64,000 nt of DNA from Listeria ivanovii subsp. londoniensis (lineage in GTDB: Bacteria > Bacillota > Bacilli > Lactobacillales > Listeriaceae): contig NZ_CP009576.1 in the NCBI RefSeq assembly GCF_000763495.1, positions 2,180,001-2,244,000 on the forward strand, read 5' to 3'. This document shows, one piece after another, positions 63,623 to 64,000 of this stretch (position 1 is its first letter; the number at the start of each line of letters is the position of its first letter). The position numbers and the translations under genes are program-made. The notes under the pieces are model-generated. The model was not told the DNA's origin. It did no database searches and saw only the letters and a program-made list of their open reading frames with translations.

Positions 63623-64000
63623 ATCATCACTCTTCCTTGTCGCTCAAAAACGTCTTTTTCTTCTATATGTACGAATTGATTATGTTTCAGTACTCGAATA
63701 GAAGCTTCATTGTTCTCATAACAGCGTGCAAAAATACGATGAATGACTGGTTGTTTTTCTAGCCAAGCAATCATTCCTATTAAAGCCTCAGTCATATAAC
63801 CTTTACTTTGGTAATCGGATACGATGCTATAACCAATTTCAATTTCTCCTGTTTCATCAGGAATTCCTTGACCACCGATTTCTCCAATAATTTTATTTTC
63901 TTCTTTAAGTACAACTAGCCTCGTCCATTTAATCATTCGATCATCTTTTTTCACATTTTCCAATACATAAGGAAGATAAAAAAAGAAATCAATTCCAGGC
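63595..64000 (-). CDS. GNAT N-acetyltransferase, 5' end outside the window
   Basis: The frame stays open to base 64000, so the N-terminus lies to the right of the window. Visible are IGYSIVSDYQSKGYMTEALIGMIAWL, the acetyl-CoA loop Q-x-x-G-Y-x-T-E-A, and the closing FVHIEEKDVFERQG...MMWEFPI. It is close to the RimJ/RimL type that acetylates ribosomal proteins or small amines. Overlaps the DUF6884-like gene by 28 bases. Confidence 0.8.
   Translation of the reverse strand, partial: PGIDFFFYLPYVLENVKKDDRMIKWTRLVVLKEENKIIGEIGGQGIPDETGEIEIGYSIVSDYQSKGYMTEALIGMIAWLEKQPVIHRIFARCYENNEASIRVLKHNQFVHIEEKDVFERQGRVMMWEFPINKS

Noticed and set aside
1-64000. CRISPR arrays, tRNA or rRNA genes, insertion sequences
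   Set aside because: I found no regularly spaced repeats, no clover-leaf sequences with CCA-end context, and no transposase motifs in reading both strands.

Overview
The window is a low-GC, densely packed Gram-positive chromosome segment. Gene order and protein sequences point to Listeria: an aro-tyrA-hisC cluster next to ndk-hepT-menG-hepS-folE, hup, gpsA-der, rpsA-cmk, resDE, lysA-scpAB-rluB, deoB-xerD, fur-fhu and zwf. FolE looks close to but not identical with the L. monocytogenes protein as I remember it, so I call it Listeria sensu stricto, species undetermined. I see no tRNA, rRNA, CRISPR array, insertion sequence or prophage.

Layout. 1-1106: the 3' end of a pyruvate formate-lyase gene and a small locus that looks like a type I toxin-antitoxin pair. 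1107-5758: a flavoprotein, a zinc membrane peptidase, a DUF1405 membrane protein, ReoY and a TPR protein. 5893-12146: chorismate, tyrosine and histidine-aminotransferase genes (aroC-aroB-aroH-hisC-tyrA-aroA, transcribed leftward). 12208-16601: the menaquinone/heptaprenyl operon with folE and ndk, then HU. 16743-27384: a phosphatase, gpsA-der, rpsA, cmk, ansA, a LysM protein, recQ-ypbB and a ferredoxin. 27427-35336: a riboflavin transporter behind an FMN riboswitch, an acyl-CoA thioesterase, resDE, and the lysA-scpA-scpB-rluB cluster. 35518-39063: purine/deoxyribonucleoside salvage, XerD and Fur. 39306-44371: a hydroxamate siderophore uptake system (fhuDBG, divergent fhuC-fnr) with three good Fur boxes. 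fur itself carries a perfect PerR-type palindrome. 44416-48422: nudF with an unlisted 46-codon gene, the xpaC-telA pair, and dinB with a LexA box.

48782-58896 is the most accessory stretch: a broken gene, an arylsulfotransferase-like protein, an MFS carrier, two paralogous M20 amidohydrolases around a second MFS carrier, and an AraC regulator fused to a degenerate GH39 domain. 58943-64000 returns to core genes (SDR, RNase Z, zwf, YueI) plus a 45-aa membrane peptide, a DUF6884-like protein and a GNAT acetyltransferase cut by the window end.

Most genes are leftward and form short operons closed by clear intrinsic terminators. The less expected items are the type I toxin-antitoxin candidate (about 694-1061), the two small ORFs (44416-44556 and 63017-63154), the broken two-frame gene at 48782-49421, the AraC-GH39 protein that has lost its expected nucleophile, and the layered PerR/Fur control around fur and fhu. 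All functions are inferred from sequence reading only; no database search was run.
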